From NCBI GenBank assembly GCA_023450775.1, contig JAEXGP010000268.1, positions 1-5,894 on the forward strand: a DNA stretch of 5,894 bases. Direction: 5' to 3'. This DNA comes from Actinomycetes bacterium. GTDB lineage: Bacteria > Actinomycetota > Acidimicrobiia > Acidimicrobiales > Microtrichaceae. This document shows positions 4,904 to 5,894 of the stretch, piece after piece. The notes under the pieces are model-generated. The model had not been told where the DNA came from. It saw only the letters and a list, made by a program, of their open reading frames with translations, and made no database searches. Within the stretch, counting starts at the first letter, position 1, and the number at the start of each line of letters is the position of its first letter. Made by a program: the position numbers and the translations under genes.

Positions 4904-5200
4904 ATGGACGCGCTGAAGGCGGACCAGGCGATCACGCGGCGACCCGACGGTCGCACCGAGTCGCTCAGGGTCAAGGTGCATCCCGGCCTCTGCGAGGGCT
5001 GGGGCAACTGCCACCGCTGGGCGCCCGAGGTCTATCCCCTCGACGACGACGGGCTCATCGCCGTCCACCTCCTGGAGGTGCCACCCGAGCAGGCCGAGGC
5101 CGCCTGGCTCGGCGCCCAGGCCTGCCCGGCCGGCGTGATCACGATCGTCGAGGTCGTCGTGCGACTCGATGCGGACGACCGGCCGGCGGACGTCTCGTGA
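4904..5200 (+). CDS. [3Fe-4S] ferredoxin of the P450-partner type
   Basis: This 98-residue cytoplasmic electron carrier has a ferredoxin core over about residues 21-82: VKVHPGLCEGWGNC (23-36), APEVYPLDDDG (40-50), VPPEQAEAAW (59-68) and ACPAGVITI (73-81). The cluster ligands are Cys30, Cys36 and Cys74, with the pattern C-x5-C...CP. The place where a fourth cysteine would sit in a [4Fe-4S] protein is Trp33, so a three-iron cluster is expected. Relatives mostly pass electrons from a ferredoxin reductase to cytochrome P450s; neither partner is in this window. The ATG at 4904 has GGAGG 8 bases upstream (4891-4895) and gives a polar extension of about 20 residues before the core; a GTG two codons earlier is too close to that site. 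Its TGA overlaps the GTG of the next small gene. Confidence 0.88.
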   Translation: MDALKADQAITRRPDGRTESLRVKVHPGLCEGWGNCHRWAPEVYPLDDDGLIAVHLLEVPPEQAEAAWLGAQACPAGVITIVEVVVRLDADDRPADVS

Positions 5201-5295
5201 CGCCGCGGCCGACCCACCCGCGGCTCGCGGCGTCACTGCTGATGGTGGGCATCGTCGTCCTCATCGTCGTGCTCTCCGCGCTGTCGGTCCGCTGA
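5197..5295 (+). CDS. 32-residue single-helix membrane protein
   Basis: A GTG at 5197 overlaps the ferredoxin stop as GTGA, and the frame runs 32 codons to TGA at 5293-5295. The peptide has a basic, proline-containing start (VTPRPTHPRLAAS) followed by the hydrophobic run LLMVGIVVLIVVLSAL (14-29) and ends VR, fitting one membrane-spanning helix. Thirty-one of 32 codons end in G or C, as good as the clear genes here, whereas the opposing DUF488 frame has weaker bias over the same bases. No independent ribosome binding site is needed if it is coupled to the ferredoxin. The role is unknown; anchoring or helping the ferredoxin or a partner is a guess. A chance ORF is possible given its size. Confidence 0.5.
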   Translation: MTPRPTHPRLAASLLMVGIVVLIVVLSALSVR

Positions 5296-5874
5296 TCCAG
5301 GACCGCTGGCGGGAGGCGCGGACGCCGAGGTCCGATCGAGCGCCGGATAGGTGACGCTGAGATCCGCCTCGACGACCGCGCCGGCGCTCAGCTCGGCCTG
5401 CTGGACCCGGCCGCCGCCCATGATGTGGACGACGTCGTCGCCGTGGGCCAGCAGGTGGTCGGCGATGATCCGCCGGTGGCAGCGCCACCACACGGCCTCC
5501 GAGCACATCACCGCCGCCGGACGTTCCGCGCCCCACTCGCGGAGCTCGGCGAGCGCTCGACGGAACTCCTCGCTGAGCCCGTGGTCGGCGTAGTTGTGGA
5601 AGCTGCGGTTCTCCCACCATCCGTTGACCTCGGCGGGCACGTCCGCGCTCCTCGGGCGACGCCCGGTCAGACCTTCCGCCCGTCGGAACGAGATCCCCTC
5701 CTCGCTCAGCGACGACGCCAGATCGTCCTGGTCGAACTGGGGGTTCCTCGCGGAGCCCGGCAACCGGCGCACGTCGACCACCAGCTCGACGCCGTGCTCG
5801 TCGAGCAGGGCCAGGAACTCCTCGATGGTCCGGTTCGAGTGACCGATCGTGAAGATCCGCCGCGGCGTCGCCAT
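5233..5874 (-). CDS. DUF488 domain protein
   Basis: This 213-residue protein has the DUF488 domain over about residues 5-177: IFTIGHSNRTIEEF (7-20), LVVDVRRLPGSARNPQF (31-47), WWENRSFHNYADHGL (86-100), AVMCSEAVWWRCHRRIIADHLL (121-142, with Cys124 and the CHR triplet at 132-134) and VVHIMGGGR (148-156). The family is widespread and its biochemical activity is not settled; conserved Cys, His and Arg residues suggest a catalytic or binding site. After the usual end near TYP (175-177) comes a low-complexity tail of Ala/Ser/Pro followed by EHDDEDDDAHHQQ. Residues 194-213 of that tail lie opposite the 32-residue gene on the other strand, which may explain their odd composition. The ATG at 5874 is supported by the family N-terminus; its upstream region is cut by the window edge and shows no strong ribosome binding site. 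Confidence 0.88.
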   Translation of the reverse strand: MATPRRIFTIGHSNRTIEEFLALLDEHGVELVVDVRRLPGSARNPQFDQDDLASSLSEEGISFRRAEGLTGRRPRSADVPAEVNGWWENRSFHNYADHGLSEEFRRALAELREWGAERPAAVMCSEAVWWRCHRRIIADHLLAHGDDVVHIMGGGRVQQAELSAGAVVEADLSVTYPALDRTSASAPPASGPGSADRQRGEHDDEDDDAHHQQ

Positions 5875-5894
5875 GTCGTGCGGCCGGACCGTGC

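Noticed and set aside
1..5894. CRISPR array, tRNA, rRNA, insertion sequence or phage attachment site
   Set aside because: I saw no spaced direct repeats, cloverleaf or CCA-type features, transposase motifs or flanking terminal repeats.

Overview
The window reads as chromosomal DNA of a high-GC bacterium, most likely an actinomycete. Codons in the real genes end almost always in G or C, GTG starts are common, neighbouring genes overlap by four bases, and several proteins have a familiar actinobacterial look (SCP2-like protein, [3Fe-4S] ferredoxin, group III truncated haemoglobins). I see no rRNA, tRNA, CRISPR array, insertion sequence or phage gene.

Layout. Bases 1-172 are an unresolved left edge with at most the end of a gene. 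A NhaC-type Na+/H+ antiporter (173-1666, minus) is divergent from a small VOC/glyoxalase-fold protein (1779-2159, plus). Their 112-base gap is dense with structure: a 43-base imperfect palindrome whose RNA form would mask ribosome binding sites on both strands, and a possible leader ORF (1591-1722, minus) with a near-ideal ribosome binding site. Next on plus come a membrane-anchored SCP2-like protein (2299-2829) and two adjacent, translationally coupled group III truncated haemoglobins (2937-3368 and 3365-3823). Facing them and overlapping the second by 9 bases is a winged-helix regulator with a cysteine-bearing C-terminal domain (3815-4483, minus), of the ArsR-like group that contains SufR. 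Divergent from the regulator are a two-helix membrane protein (4546-4842), a [3Fe-4S] ferredoxin (4904-5200) and a 32-residue single-helix protein (5197-5295), all on plus. A DUF488 gene (5233-5874, minus) closes the window, and its 3' end lies antisense to the 32-residue gene.

How the parts may work together. The middle of the window looks like a small redox or gas-response neighbourhood: two haem proteins of a class tied to O2, NO or peroxide chemistry, a regulator with a possible Fe-S or metal site, and a ferredoxin of the type that feeds cytochrome P450s. No P450, ferredoxin reductase or globin reductase is present, so a joint pathway is an inference from proximity only. The antiporter/VOC pair, the SCP2-like gene and the DUF488 gene look like separate units. 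The most unusual items are the paired globin genes, the two-way SD-masking palindrome, and the tiny membrane protein gene antisense to the DUF488 tail.
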